From Mesostigma viride (lineage: Eukaryota; Streptophyta; Mesostigmatophyceae; Mesostigmatales; Mesostigmataceae), in assembly GCA_009746045.1 (NCBI GenBank), contig RPFO01000246.1, positions 3,391,353 through 3,455,352 of the forward strand: a DNA stretch of 64,000 bases, given 5' to 3'. Positions 46,012 through 57,000 of the stretch are shown piece after piece. The position numbers and the translations under genes are program-made. The notes beneath the pieces were generated by a model. That model did no database searches. It had not been told where the DNA came from and saw nothing but the letters and a program-made list of their open reading frames with translations. The first letter of the stretch is position 1. Each line of letters starts with the position of its first letter.

Positions 46012-47391
46012 ATGGGCTCGCTAGCAGGTGACAGCGACTCCCTCCGACAGCAGGGAAACAAGCGGTTTAAGGCGGCCGGTGCTGCGGGAATTCCCCCAAC
46101 GGTTGTCAGATCTAGGCTGCAAGAGTCCATAAACTTGTATCAAGAGGCTCTTAATTGCCGCCCAATTGATAAAGAACAGCTTGCTGCCGCCCAGAAGAAC
46201 TTGGCTGCGGCATACGTTTTCAGGGGACGACTGGACAGCCAGGATGGGGCTGTGCTTCCAAAAGGGGATTGCTTGGCTTCTTTGGAAGCAATCACAATTG
46301 CAATCCACCATGGGTCAGAGGTCAAGGGAAGAGACTGGACGCTAGATTTGATTTGCACGGGCATCGACCTTGCTTATCGTTTTATGCAACAGGGTATCAC
46401 GGAGAGCTCGGTCGATTTTTTCAACCGAGTGACTTCTGTTTGTCTCAATGGTTTTATAGCTCCCGAGCTGAAGCTAGCGCTGTGCACACTGCTAGCCGCT
46501 AGACGCAGTAATTTTGCCGCGATTGCCATCTCGGAACGAGACATTCCCGGCGCAAAACTACATCTTGCCGAGATGTCGCGCCCCTTGGCGGAGGCAGAGG
46601 CCCACCTAGGGCGTTGCCGATCCATGGAGCCGGCGTTAGCTTTACAACTGCCCGATGACAAACGCCTCCACTTGGAATGGTTTCTCGCGTCCGCCTCGGA
46701 CTGCCGCACGCTCAAGGAGGAGATGCGGTACGGCGAGGCCGGTGCCAACGCGGCCGCATTCCTCGCTAGCGGCAACGCGGCGCTGGCGTCCGCCACGCTG
46801 GACAGCGAGGAACTGGTGGTCGAGCTGGTCTGGACGGCGGTGGACGACTTTATGGAGGCGGTCAAGGCCACGCGCGAGCTGGACACGGAGCGCGAGGCGA
46901 TCGCGCTGTGCCGGCTGGGGAACGTGTTCACAACTTGCCTGAAAATGCCCGCCAAGGGGGTTGGATTCTACAAGCGCAGCCTCGAGCTGGGCTTGTCACT
47001 CTCCCCTCGCGTGCTGGATGCTGAAGCCTGGTTCGTGGAGGCCCGGTGCGCGGTGCAGGCGTGGCAGAGGAAGATCGAGGCGTCGGACGCGGCCGTGACG
47101 CAGGCGGCGCGAGAGCCGTACTTGCGCCAGCTGTCCAACGAACTCGAAGCGCTCAAGTTGGCGCAGGGCAAGGGCGAGAGTGCGTTTCTGGACCACGTCT
47201 ACGGGCTGCACCCGCCCAAGGACGCGCGCAGCAAGCGGGTGGTTGGCGCGGATGCGACCCTTAAGTCGCAGTACCAGAAGGCTATCGTGCACTACCACCC
47301 GGACAAGAACAAGGGGCATGGGGAGCTGTGGCACGTGCTGGCGGAAGAGATTACGAAGATGCTCAGCGTCACTTATGAACGGTTGAAGTGA
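46012..47391 (+). CDS. TPR-like protein with C-terminal J domain, single exon, 459 aa
   Basis: An uninterrupted frame from ATG 46012 to TGA 47391. The frame is open further upstream (ATG 45718), but that part runs through the duplicated promoter and codes for low-complexity sequence, so I start at MGSLAGDSDSLRQQGNKRF. The N-terminal helical repeats (SLRQQGNKRFKAAGAAG, SINLYQEALNC, AAAQKNLAAAYVFRG) follow the TPR pattern. The middle is Ala-rich and helical. The last 70 residues contain QYQKAIVHYHPDKNKGHG, whose HPD tripeptide is the Hsp70-activating motif of J domains, then LAEEITKMLSVTYERLK as the final helix. TPR plus J proteins are usually Hsp70/Hsp90 co-chaperones. The client is unknown. 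It is the only intronless host gene in the window. Codon use from about 46700 on is strongly GC-ending, and more AT-rich before. Confidence 0.83.
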   Translation: MGSLAGDSDSLRQQGNKRFKAAGAAGIPPTVVRSRLQESINLYQEALNCRPIDKEQLAAAQKNLAAAYVFRGRLDSQDGAVLPKGDCLASLEAITIAIHHGSEVKGRDWTLDLICTGIDLAYRFMQQGITESSVDFFNRVTSVCLNGFIAPELKLALCTLLAARRSNFAAIAISERDIPGAKLHLAEMSRPLAEAEAHLGRCRSMEPALALQLPDDKRLHLEWFLASASDCRTLKEEMRYGEAGANAAAFLASGNAALASATLDSEELVVELVWTAVDDFMEAVKATRELDTEREAIALCRLGNVFTTCLKMPAKGVGFYKRSLELGLSLSPRVLDAEAWFVEARCAVQAWQRKIEASDAAVTQAAREPYLRQLSNELEALKLAQGKGESAFLDHVYGLHPPKDARSKRVVGADATLKSQYQKAIVHYHPDKNKGHGELWHVLAEEITKMLSVTYERLK

Positions 47392-48050
47392 GTGGCTGCG
47401 GCCCAGTTGAAGGGCTATTGGTCTTGGGAGTAATCCGGAGCGGAGGCACAGAAAATTTCAAGCTTTCCATGAATGTTTCAATTTATAATCTGCTGGCCAT
47501 GCCGTGACGTTAGTTAGTTAGAAGGGAGGGATACGGCCAGTGCCATTCATGCAGCATGCATGCATGGTATATTGTATGATAAATGGCGGATCACCAGGAT
47601 TTTTTCACATGTCCAGAGATCAATTACATGAGTGGGCATTGCTTGCATGTAGCTGTGACTATTTCATGGTTTATATATATATTCATTGCTGACTCGGGCC
47701 ATGGCTGACATCATGCTCCGCCGTACGCGGGCTGATTTTGCGGTGCAGCAGGGCTATTAGGTTCCTCCCGTTAGGAGTTTCCATTGGTCTTATCGTCGTA
47801 TAGAGCTTTGACATGGCTCTGTGTATAGGTTTATAGCTGGGCGTTTGCTTTGGTTTGAGTGATTTCACTCTGCTGTAAGTAATTATATTTTTAATATATA
47901 TTCATTGAGAATGATAAATTACGGAGGTGAGATTGGCATGCAACGTACATAAGGAAAAACCCAAAAAGAAGAAGAACCACCCTAAAGAAAATAATAGAAA
48001 TCTGACACGGGCATGCAAGGATCATGCACGCCAGCTGCACAAGGTACAAC
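47392..48050. other. 3' flank of the J-domain gene, no further feature
   Basis: AT-rich with TATATATA words. It ends at the target site of the Bb insertion (TAACTACATCAT, 48051-48062). Confidence 0.55.
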
Positions 48051-48062
48051 TAACTACATCAT

Positions 48063-49391
48063 TGAATTGAATTGAATTGTAACATAACTCCGTTGGGAGT
48101 ATATGTAGCACATAGCCCTTGAGAGGGGGCATATGGCCTATCATACATCCTAAGCTACTTCCTGCAAGGTACGTGGGGATGTAAAGGACCCTTGCTCTAG
48201 GTGCACCAGGGCACTTGCATCCCCATGATCTTCAAGCTATGCCCAGCGAAGGGGGAGCCTGTCATGGGGGGGAAGATCAGCATAGCTATACAAAAAGGCT
48301 AGGGCATGGCGTCTCAGCAGAGAGTTACTCCCTGCATGGGCACAACATAGCTAAATAAAGCTAGGCATCATCTGGAGTGTGGCACATCATAGGCACACAT
48401 GTACATGATTAAATAAAGCGTGTGGCTTAGCTAGGGTAGTGCCTCTAGGAGGCGTACATGTACATGGCCACGGTCTATCTATTCTACACTACTACTGCTG
48501 TATTCCCCTAAGCTGGGGCGTCTGGAGTCGTTGGGGCCGCGGGGGTCGCCTGCCAGGGCTTGTGGCCGACGTAGATGGCCGCCCCCTTCCAGTACACCGG
48601 CTGCCCCGCCTTGGTCTGCCGGAGCTGGAGGTAGATGGGCCATAGCTCCCGTCGCCGTTGTTGCTGCGCCAGGGTCAAGTCGTCGTCAAGGGTGAAGAGA
48701 GTCTTCTCGAGCCGCTTGCGGCGTCGGAGAAAAGAAATCTTGTCCGCCGGGGTCTTAAAGGTGAGAAGGAGCGGGGGCGGCCCTGCCTTACCCCGCGCGC
48801 GGGGAAGGCGGTGGGCGACCAGGTCGATCTCACCAGTAAGGCCCATGCGACTAAGAATTTCTCTCTCAAACGCACGTGCAAGCTTCTCGGAATTCTCACC
48901 TTCCTCCATGTCGAGGTTCTTGACAATGACGTTAAGGCTGCGCTTGGCAAGCTCGGCCTCCTCGCGGAGGTCAAGCGTCTGCCGCTGGAGCTGGGCTGCG
49001 ACGGCGGAGGTGGTGGAGGTGGTGTGCTGCTTAAGCATGTCCGCCCAGGTCGTGATGGGAGGAGCATCGCCGGCCAGGCCAGCAGAGGCTGGCTTGGCGG
49101 CAATGTCCTTCACCGCCTGGGCGGTGAGGCCCGCGGTGTTCTGCAGGACCTCGATAGCGATGGCATTATCCTTAAGACGTTGGTCAATGTCGCGGAGCTG
49201 GGCGGTGATGGAGTCGGTGGAGGCGGAGGGGGGGGGGGTGGAGGCGAGGAGGGTGGCGGTGGCGGTGGGGATGGTGGGGAGCTCAGCAGCCAGCGTGCGA
49301 CCCACAGCTGCCACATCTGCAGCTAGGGGCGTCACGTGCTGTGAGATGGTTTCTTGGAGGTGGAGGAGGAAGGTGGATTCGGTCAAGGGGT
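48063..49391 (-). mobile_element. Half-LINE family B, 1.3-kb 5'-truncated copy (Bb)
   Basis: Bounded by the 12-bp duplication TAACTACATCAT (48051-48062 and 49392-49403). On the minus strand it has the last two thirds of ORF1, a 3' UTR, the ACTCC-CAAC-GGAGT stem-loop and a TACAATTCAATTCAATTCA tail. No ORF2 lies between ORF1 and the 3' end. Confidence 0.9.
48508..49386 (-). CDS. ORF1 of half-LINE Bb (C-terminal 290 aa, open)
   Basis: An uninterrupted minus-strand frame that enters from the truncation point. It gives the best view of the B protein: STFLLHLQETISQHVTPL, a coiled-coil-like stretch (TAQLRDIDQRLKDNAIAIEV, LREEAELAKRSLN), VIVKNLDMEEGENSEKLA (RRM-like strand and helix), EIDLVAHRLPRARGKAG, LLLTFKTPADKISFLRRRKR, LDDDLTLAQQQRRRELWPIY and PVYWKGAAIYVGHKPW. 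It is similar to the A1 protein over the RRM and CTD (HRLP...R.K, RRRKRL, LDDDLT.AQQQ.RR.LWP). It lacks its own start and is probably inert, but has not collected stops, so it is recent. Confidence 0.75.
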   Translation of the reverse strand: MTESTFLLHLQETISQHVTPLAADVAAVGRTLAAELPTIPTATATLLASTPPPSASTDSITAQLRDIDQRLKDNAIAIEVLQNTAGLTAQAVKDIAAKPASAGLAGDAPPITTWADMLKQHTTSTTSAVAAQLQRQTLDLREEAELAKRSLNVIVKNLDMEEGENSEKLARAFEREILSRMGLTGEIDLVAHRLPRARGKAGPPPLLLTFKTPADKISFLRRRKRLEKTLFTLDDDLTLAQQQRRRELWPIYLQLRQTKAGQPVYWKGAAIYVGHKPWQATPAAPTTPDAPA

Positions 49392-49439
49392 TAACTACAT
49401 CATGGTTTATCTATATTAACTGGTTGTCTCCTTGATATT

Positions 49440-49549
49440 AATTAATTAATTAACTAATTAATTAACCCAAATTAATTTATCAACTAATTAATTAATTAAA
49501 CTCGTGCTCCCGTTGGGGAGTACGTCACGGAGCACCGAAGTGCTTTTAA
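49440..49549 (-). mobile_element. Family A 3' end, truncated, target of the TTAA element
   Basis: Plus-strand order: an (AATT)n-rich tail, CTCGTGCTCCCGTTGGGGAG (with a GTAC insertion after it), CACGGAGCACCGAAGTGCTT, then TTAA. It matches the end of A1 (GGATTAAAAGCACTTCGGTGCTCC). The A sequence resumes after the TTAA element only for a few bases (TTAATCCCT, 51588-51596). Confidence 0.65.
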
Positions 49550-49795
49550 GGGGACTCGGCGCGGCGAATATTTTCCGCGCCAAAAAAATTCCGCGGTACC
49601 CTCCGTACCGTGAAAAGTGGGTGCACGGTGCGCGCACCCCTTGCGGAAGTGGCCATGGCGACTGCTTTTAGACGAAACGTGACAAATCTGGCTCGCGGAA
49701 AGCAGAAAAAATGCTCGATTCTTGGAGAAAATTAGTTACTGATTCTAATTTATGGTGGGATAGTTGCGATCTATAATGTCGCGGGCTCTTTTTCT

Positions 49796-50478
49796 TTACC
49801 ATCGGCAGGGTGGGTCCGGCCTGAATTTCTGTCGGGATGAATAAAGTATAATTGATGCCTGCAGGTGTGATTGTCGATCGTTGCCAGTTTTGATGGTCCT
49901 AATGGAAGCTAGTTTAATGATGTTTCTAAAGCCGTAAAAATCCCCGCTGCTATCTTTACCTTTCCCGTCATTTTGCGGTAAGATAACATTAGGCCTGCGC
50001 GATGCGCGCCCGACCTCTCCATGAATTGAATTGTAACATAACTCCGTTGGGAGTATATGTAGCACACAGCCCTTGAGAGGGGGGCATATGGCCTATCATA
50101 CATCCTAAGCTACTTCCTGCAAGGGTGGGGATGTAAATGTCTCCATGAAAGGGTGGCCTTTCTTGTGCGCCTGGGCACGAATAAATGCCCGTTATGGTAC
50201 GTTCTTGTATTAAATGTCCTAAGATAGCGCTTTCCTGCTTTCTTAGCTCGTGGAGCGTAAGCTTTTTGCCTTCTTTCCGGCCAGATGCAGCCATGAAGTT
50301 GCGGGTCCTGGCGCTGCATCGCTGGATTCCTGGATGTTTTTTAGCAAGTTCGTCTGTGACGTGGCTGGCTTGCTGCAGCGCGTGGCCCACAACCTGTCGG
50401 GAAGGTGTAATGCTTTTATTTCCATGCTTCTCTGAAATTTCTTTTGCTTTATAGACAGTTGTGTTCGAGGAAATTCAC
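49796..50478 (-). pseudogene. Unrecognised open frame inside the TTAA element, split by insertion Bh
   Basis: Minus-strand frame open from just after a TGA at about 50,480 to a stop at 49796. It is interrupted by the 114-bp Bh insertion (50026-50139) and one copy of its target duplication. The frames on the two sides are in register across the insertion: ...QERPPFHGE on one side continues as VGRASRRPN on the other, about 190 codons in all. The content is basic and polar (KEISEKHGNKSITPSRQ, LAKKHPGIQRCSARTR, KEGKKLTLHELRKQESA, LPQNDGKGKDSSGDFYGF), possibly a nucleic-acid-binding protein. No family was recognised. Confidence 0.5.
50026..50139 (-). mobile_element. Half-LINE family B, 114-bp 3' fragment (Bh)
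   Basis: Bounded by the 10-bp duplication TCTCCATGAA (50016-50025 and 50140-50149). It contains only the end of the B 3' UTR (aggaagtagcttaggatg), the ACTCC-CAAC-GGAGT stem-loop and a TACAATTCAA tail. It inserted within the open frame of the TTAA element. Confidence 0.87.
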
Positions 50479-51587
50479 GCGGTCTTCCTAAGCAGCGGCA
50501 TCATTTTCCCCAGACACTGACGAGCTGGCACCTGTCTCCTAAAGAAAGTGGCTCGTGCTTGTTAGAAAGGAGGCAGTGTGCATTTTGCGGGACACAATGC
50601 TTTGGTGGCACATGCGTCAGGTAGGTTGTTCCAATGGTCTCTTCACCTTTCCCACTGAGTAAATGATAGCCTTTGTCATGCTAACCAGAGCAGCTAGCCA
50701 CAGGTTGGCTGGATAAAAAGTCAGCTTATTTTCTCTTTATATACTGCGTGTGTGGTCCTCCACATGTCCGGCTTGTTGGGCATTTTGGAAGAGGGTTTTT
50801 AATGTGTTGTTGGGTGGAACAACTTGGTTGTTGGCACAAAATCACACATTATTAGCCTGAGATAGGCATGACATATGCTGCTCAGGCGTGTCGTCCTACC
50901 AGCCTTGTTGTTAAGGGTAGACTCACAAGGCTGGCTGTGACGACTGACGATGGAGGGGTGGGGCGTATGACGCTCCGGACATCCTCCTCACACTCCGTGA
51001 TCAAAGTGGGCATGTTTTTGGGTGTCTAGGGTAGCAAAACAGATGTCATTTTGGCTCAGCACTGGCTCAATTCTCTTTTAGCGTCTACCCAGGTGGCATC
51101 ACAGGAAAATCAATAACTTGAGCTACGCTTGTCAGAATGAGCTCAAACTTTGGGGTTGTGTTTCCCCCCACTCAGTGGAATTTAAAATGTATGGATGACC
51201 CAATCTGATGTGTAAATGATTTGATTTATTTTTTTTGGCTAAAAAAAGTACCCATTTTGCGGGAAAATTAATAACTCAAACAAATGTGACCGTTTTGGCC
51301 ATGTAAATAGCCCAGCTTTTAAAAAAGTGGGGGAACTTTGCAGAAATGTATGGGCAGGTCATTTGGATAAGTGGTTTGTCTTGGGCAAAATATCTCATAA
51401 ATAGCGTCTTTTTCTATTTTTAGCTCGCCACCGGTGCGTGGTTGGGCGTAGTACCCCCAACAAGTGGTGGCATGAATGTCCAAACATCATATTTATGGTA
51501 CCCAATCATCACTAGATGGTTCCCGAGTGCATTGGAACTGAAATTCATTAAAGTCAGTTTTTCAGGCTTTTGGACGTGCGAGTCCCC
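50479..51587. other. AT-rich non-coding part of the TTAA element
   Basis: No coding sequence recognised. 'gggaaaattaataactcaa' and 'ggaaaatcaataacttgag' (about 51110 and 51270) are a diverged internal direct repeat. Confidence 0.45.
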
Positions 51588-51599
51588 TTAATCCCTAGC

Positions 51600-53552
51600 T
51601 GCATATGTACACAACGCTATTACGCAATATATGACGAGCAAACGCTCCTCGACGCAACACAGCCTGGCAGCTGCGCTCGGCAATGAAAATACATCTGCAG
51701 CTCCGGAGCCCTGCAGCTTCGCCCTCAGATCCGGCAGGCAGCGGTGACACTAGTCGCGCACTGGTGGTCGCCCAGCACCCTCCCGGGCTTCCTGCCTCGC
51801 TTCATGCAGCCTCGCCCGAGCCCAAAGGCAGCCGCCCAACCGAACCTAGCTAGCTGGTCTGAGTACGACTTTGACGTTGACGAGTTATTTTCCACCTTCG
51901 ACGTCAACAGACCCGGCTATTTCGACAGGCCACACATCCGGATACTGGAGCTCAGGTGTTTTATGGGTACGTCGTATGCCTCCCTTCTTGACCTGTGCCA
52001 GCGCCTCCAAATGCTTCCGCAGCCAGTCCAGATGACGGCCAGTTTCAGCTCCGCGCAGCTGACCTGTCTGGCTAGCTGGTCGCGACCGCGCCTTCAGCTT
52101 GCTGCCCTCTTTTCCATCTTTCAGCGTGCTTCCGCGGAGCTCTGGCAACCCGTCCCCTTGACCGAATTCACCCTCCTCTACCACCTCTCACAGCACGTGA
52201 CGCCCCTCGCTGCCGAAGTGCAAGCTTTGGGTCGCAAGCTGGCTGAGTGAGCTCCCCACCATCCCCACCGCCACCGCCACCCTCGCCTTCATCCCCCGCC
52301 CCCCCCTCCGCCTCCACGTACCGACTCCATCACCGCCCAGCTCCGCGATCGACATTCACCAGCGCCACAATGCAATCGCCATCGAGGTTCTGCAAAACAC
52401 CGCAGGCCTCACCGCCCGGCCAGGCGGTGAAGGACATTGCCGCCAAGCCACTGAGCCCCGGCTGGCCTGGCCGGCAATGCTCCTCCCATCCCGACCTGGA
52501 CGGACATGCTTAAGCAGCACGCCACCTCCACCACCTCGACCGCGGACCGCCGTCGCAGCACAGCTCGAGCAACAGAAGCTCGAACTCCGAGAGGAGGCCG
52601 AGCTCGCCAAGCGCATGCAGCCTCAACATCATCGTCAAGAACTTCGACATGGAGGAAGGTGAGAATTCCGAGAAGCTTGCATGCGCGTTTGAGACTCAGC
52701 AAAATCATTGCACGCATCGGCCTTCTTGGTGAGATTAAGCTGGCCGCCCATCGCCTTCCCCGCGCGCGGGGTAAGGCAGGGGCGCCCCCGCTAATTCTCA
52801 TCTTTAAGAGCCCATCGGACAAGATTTCGTTTCTCAGACGCCGCAAGCGGCTCGAGAACACTCCCTTCACCGTGGACGACGACTTGACCCTGGCGCAGCA
52901 ACAACGGCGACGGGAGCTATGGCCGACCTACCTCCAACTCCGGCAGACCAAGGCGGGCCAGCCGGTGTACTGGAAGGGGGCGGCCATCTACGTCGGCCAC
53001 AAGCCCTGGCACGCGACCCCCTCGACCACCGCGGCCCCAGCGACCCCAGACGCCCCAGCCTAGCTAGGGGAATACAGCAGCAGTAGTGTAGAATAGTTAG
53101 ACCGTGGCCTTGTACATGCCCGCCTAGTATACAGGCACTATAACAGCTGAGGCCTAGCATTTTCAGTAGTCATGTACATGGGTGCCTATCATGAGCCACA
53201 CCCCAGATGATGCCTAGCTTTATTTCAATATGCAGTGCACATGCAGGGAGTCACTCCCTGCTGAGAAGCCATGCCCTAGCTCTTGTATAGCTATGCATGC
53301 TGATCTTCCCCCCCATGACAGGCTCCCCCTTAGCTGGGCATAGCTTGATAGATCATGGGGCCGCAGGTGTCCAGGGGCACCTAGAGCAAGGGTCGTTTAC
53401 ATTCCCACCCTTGCAGGAAGTAGCTTAGAATGCATTGTAGGCGAATTTAATTTAATTTAATTTTTAATGCCCCCTCTCTGGGTTATGTGCTACAGATACT
53501 CCCAACGGAGTTATGTTCCTAATTAATTAATTAATTAATTAATTAATTAATT
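51600..53552 (+). mobile_element. Half-LINE family B, nearly full-length copy (Bc)
   Basis: Begins near GCATATGTACAC within the 5' UTR, then ORF1 (ATG 51631), an uninterrupted 3' UTR (showing the empty site for A1 at about 53187), the stem-loop ACTCC-CAAC-GGAGT, and TATGTTCC(TAATTAAT)n to about 53552. It carries a 31-bp AATTT-rich insertion near 53442. No ORF2. It abuts the TTAA element and the A remnant. A target duplication was not identified. Confidence 0.8.
51631..53063 (+). pseudogene. ORF1 of half-LINE Bc, frameshifted
   Basis: Starts MTSKRSSTQHSLAAALGNENT. An early shift near 51720 is followed by a readable N-terminal domain (YDFDVDELFSTFDVNRPGYF, DLCQRLQMLPQ, FTLLYHLSQHVTPLAAEV). Further shifts follow, then HRLPRARGKAG, FKSPSDKISFLRRRKRLE, VDDDLTLAQQQRRRELWPTY and PVYWKGAAIYVGHKPWHA to the stop at 53063. 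It preserves the N-terminal region missing from copy Bb. Confidence 0.78.
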
Positions 53553-54078
53553 ATAGTGCTAATATTGAGTAGCATGATACTTTGCTTTCCTTATAACGCT
53601 AGCTAGGCTAGCTCGCATGCATCGATCTGCAAGCTCCATATCCAGCAAGTCATCATAATTATGTAAAGCATGCACATCAGTATCGTTTGATCCTACCAAT
53701 AATCACGCAGTTTGATTCCTTTGTGGCATACTTTTCGATTCAATTTGTACTTGTGCTTTACATTGCATGTAATCATCCTTGGTGATTGTATCATGCCATA
53801 GTCGAATATCAAATGGCAAACTAAATGTTTCTTACTGGTACGCGGGATTTCAAACGTGCAAACTGAAGCGTACATAGCACTAGCTCAAACCAGGACCTCT
53901 GGCCAAAATTCCACGGCTACTTGTCTCCTGATCTCGAGGTCTCAAAAACTGTATCAATGACACAACCCTACTGTTCTAGATCCAGGCACGCTTCATGCCC
54001 TGACATGTCCTCTTCGACTGTCATGAACAGATCTAGGTAACAGTGCTTGTGCAAGCCTCATCCTGCATGGAAACTTTG
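53553..54078. other. Intergenic sequence, no feature recognised
   Basis: AT-rich unique DNA between the Bc tail and the 3' end of the Ig/EF-hand gene. It presumably includes that gene's 3' UTR. Confidence 0.5.
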
Positions 54079-57000
54079 TCAAAGAGGCACACGCTTGAGG
54101 TCCGTGCGCTGGTGCTGGAGGCCTTCCTTGGGTTTCAAAGCGCGTCGGAACTCCTCATATGTTATGCCGTAGCCGTCGTCGTCGTCACCGCTCTGCCCGC
54201 GCGAGGTGTTGTAGAAGTGAAGCATGAGGTAGCGGATCTCCTTTGGAGACAGGCCCGGCATCAGCTTCTTGACCATCTGCAGCACCTCCTCTTGGTCCTG
54301 GCACACCCATTGAGATATGGAGACATGGGGACATGGGGACATGGGGACATGGGGACATGGGGACATGGGGACATAGGGACATGGGGACATGGGGACATGG
54401 GGACATGGGGACATGGGGACATGGGGACATGGGGACATGGGGACATGGGGACATGGGGACATGGGGACATGGAGACATGGAGACATGGGGACATGGGGAC
54501 ATGGGGACATGGGGACATGGGGACATGGGGACATGGGGACATGGGGACATGAGGACATGGAGACATGGGGACATGGGGACATGGAGACATGGGGACATGG
54601 GGACATGGGGACATGGGGACATGGAGACATGGGGACATGGGGACATGGGGACATGGGGACATGGGGACATGGGGACATGGGGACATGGGGACATGGGGAC
54701 ATGGGGACATGGGGACATGGGGACATGGGGACATGGAGACATGGGGACATGGGGACATGGGGACATGGGGACATGGGGACATGGGGACATGGAGACATGG
54801 GGACATGGGGACATGGGGACATGGGGCCATGGGGACATGGGGACATGGGGCCATGGGGACATGGGGACATGGAGACATGGGGACATGGAGACATGGAGAC
54901 ATGGAGACGTTGAGACGTTGAGGCGTTGGGACATTGAGACATCAAGACATTGAGACGTTGCATGGTCTCATTGATACCCAAGGGGCGCATCACGCACACC
55001 CATGGCGCAAGGGATCATCGCCAGCTATCGAGGTTGCCTGGCAAGGGGAAACCTGGCGCACATTAAAGGCCCACATCGACAAGAGACTCGATCTTGCACG
55101 CCTATCCCACACACAGAAATCCGAGTACGTGTTCCTGTTAGCCCGGCACATGCGCACTTGTCAATGCCATTGAAAAATCTTGTGTGTGTGCCAGGTCTAC
55201 AAAGTACCGTCAAGACAGCTGACAGCAGCAGATCGATCACAGCACAGTGGATTGCAGCGTCTTGCTAAGAATATGCAGACAGGCGGCGTCACGTCTTGCC
55301 AGCCAGGTATGATGCCAGCTCCTGCGCTGCTTATGCCACTTGATACGCTACTCATGCACATCGCTTCCCAAACTGCTTTAAGCATGCCGGATGCCACGTG
55401 CTCAATCTTAATTATCTTCAAAGCACGCAATGCCTCGGTGGTGCAGCTGGTCACTCGAGGCACTCGCATGCACCATACACAAACAGGATAGACCGGGCGG
55501 TGCACTGTGGGCCCATGACACGATCGGGGGAGAACATAACCGCGCCAAGAACTGAGGAGGCACATGGAGCCTTTTGCGAGGCGAAACCCTTGGAAGGGAG
55601 GCTTGGACAGGCCACAACAGGCGACGCATGTGCTGGTGTGGACTGCCACACACATGTCAGTGTATACACCGTCTGGCATCGGGCCGGACTCCTGCTCATG
55701 ACATCAGTACACGGCGCCTCCCGAGCATAAGGGTCACACAGTTAACTTCGAGTTCAGGTCACAAGGCGAGATAACCAGTGGATGAGCCTTCATGAACTGA
55801 CCAGCTCGCCGTCGCCGTTGCGGTCGTACTTGTCAAACGTCGCACGCATGCCGCCCTCCCCTTTGCTTCGCGCGGCCGTGGCCAACTTCTGCTCCAGGTC
55901 CGACAGATTTACTGCCTGCGGCGTGTTGCTGCCGCCGGCGTCACGCAGGTACACGCCCAGCTCCTTGCACTGCTGCAGCGCCTGCGTCAGCTCCTTGTAG
56001 CTGACCTGGCCGTCGCCGTCCGTGTCCACCATGACCTGGAGGGGTGGGCAGTGTGGCAAGATGATGGCGCGATTTTTTGTGGGATTTCTTAGATTGGGTG
56101 GTTTGGGTGGTTTGGATGGTTTGGGCGGGTTGGGCGGGTTGGGCGGGTTGGGCGGGTTGGGTGGGTTGGGTGGGTTGGGCGGGTTGGGTGGGTTGGGTGG
56201 GTTGCGTGGGTTGCGTGGGTTGGGTGGGTTGGGTGGGTTGGGTGGGTTGGGTGGGTTGGGTGGGTTGGGTGGGTTGGGTGGGTTGGGTGGGTTGGGTGGG
56301 TTGGGTGGGTTGGGTGGGTGGGTGGGTTGGGTGGGTTGGGTGGGTTGGGTGGGTTGGGTGGGTTGGGTGGGTTGGGTGGGTTGGGTGGGTTGGGTGGGTT
56401 GGGTGGGTTGGGTGGGTTGGGTGGGTTGGGTGGGTTGGGTGGGTTGGGTGGGTTGGGTGGGTTGGGTGGGTTGGGTGGGTTGCGTGGGTTGCGTGGGTTG
56501 CGTGGGTTGGGTGGGTTGGGTAGGCGAGTAAAAGGGCACCGATCGCGGGGGATCCGAAGAAGCAGCGACAACCTTGTGTCGGGGCGGTAGAGCATGTCCT
56601 GACGGTGACGGACAACGTGCTCGTATTCTTGAAGGTGCATGGGCGGCAGGGTGGCAGCATAACTAGATAGACATACCCCGAGCGATGCTGTCCCACATCG
56701 CCCCTTGCAACACCTGACTTGCAGCAAAAGTGGCGGCCTTAAGTGCGGCCTCCTGAGATATAAGTTGCTGCCCAAGCCCTGAAGGCGTGGTCAGCTTGTG
56801 GAGCTGTCGAGAATTTGACACACAACCCCCAGCATGCTCCATCGATGGGGCACATGTGGCTCTTCCGCACGGCCCGTGCAACCTGAAAGAAAACCTTGGC
56901 CCAGCCATTGAAGTTGCCGTCTCGTTGCCTTAAGTTGCTGCTGCCACGAAATGGAACCCACCATAAATGACGCCGCCGCAGCACAGTAGCACCCACCTCA

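Larger units (their letters stand above)
49550..51587. mobile_element. TTAA-flanked inverted-repeat element (2,038 bp), piggyBac-like signature
   Basis: Ends read GGGGACTCGGCGCGG (left) and, on the other strand, GGGGACTCGCACGTCC (right). Each is preceded by TTAA (49546-49549 and 51588-51591). The intact A1 copy has one TTAA at the matching place, supporting a true 4-bp duplication. TTAA duplications are typical of piggyBac-type elements, but the end sequence alone does not prove that superfamily. The interior is AT-rich, with one broken open frame and a 114-bp half-LINE insertion. No DDD/DDE transposase was recognised. Confidence 0.68.

Noticed and set aside
54318-54905. Tandem-repeat protein (GDMGTWGH or SPCPHVPM)
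   Set aside because: With a period of 8 bp the same peptide appears in all three frames, and the array is inside an intron between two EF-hand exons.
56094-56522. Interstitial telomere made of TTGGGTGGG
   Set aside because: The unit differs from algal or plant telomeres (TTTAGGG, TTTTAGGG), and it sits within an intron.
56640-56990. Extra exon between the first and second EF-hands
   Set aside because: An open minus-strand stretch exists, but splicing 57030 directly to 56035 gives the usual tight EF-hand spacing ([13 protein letters not shown]) in phase.
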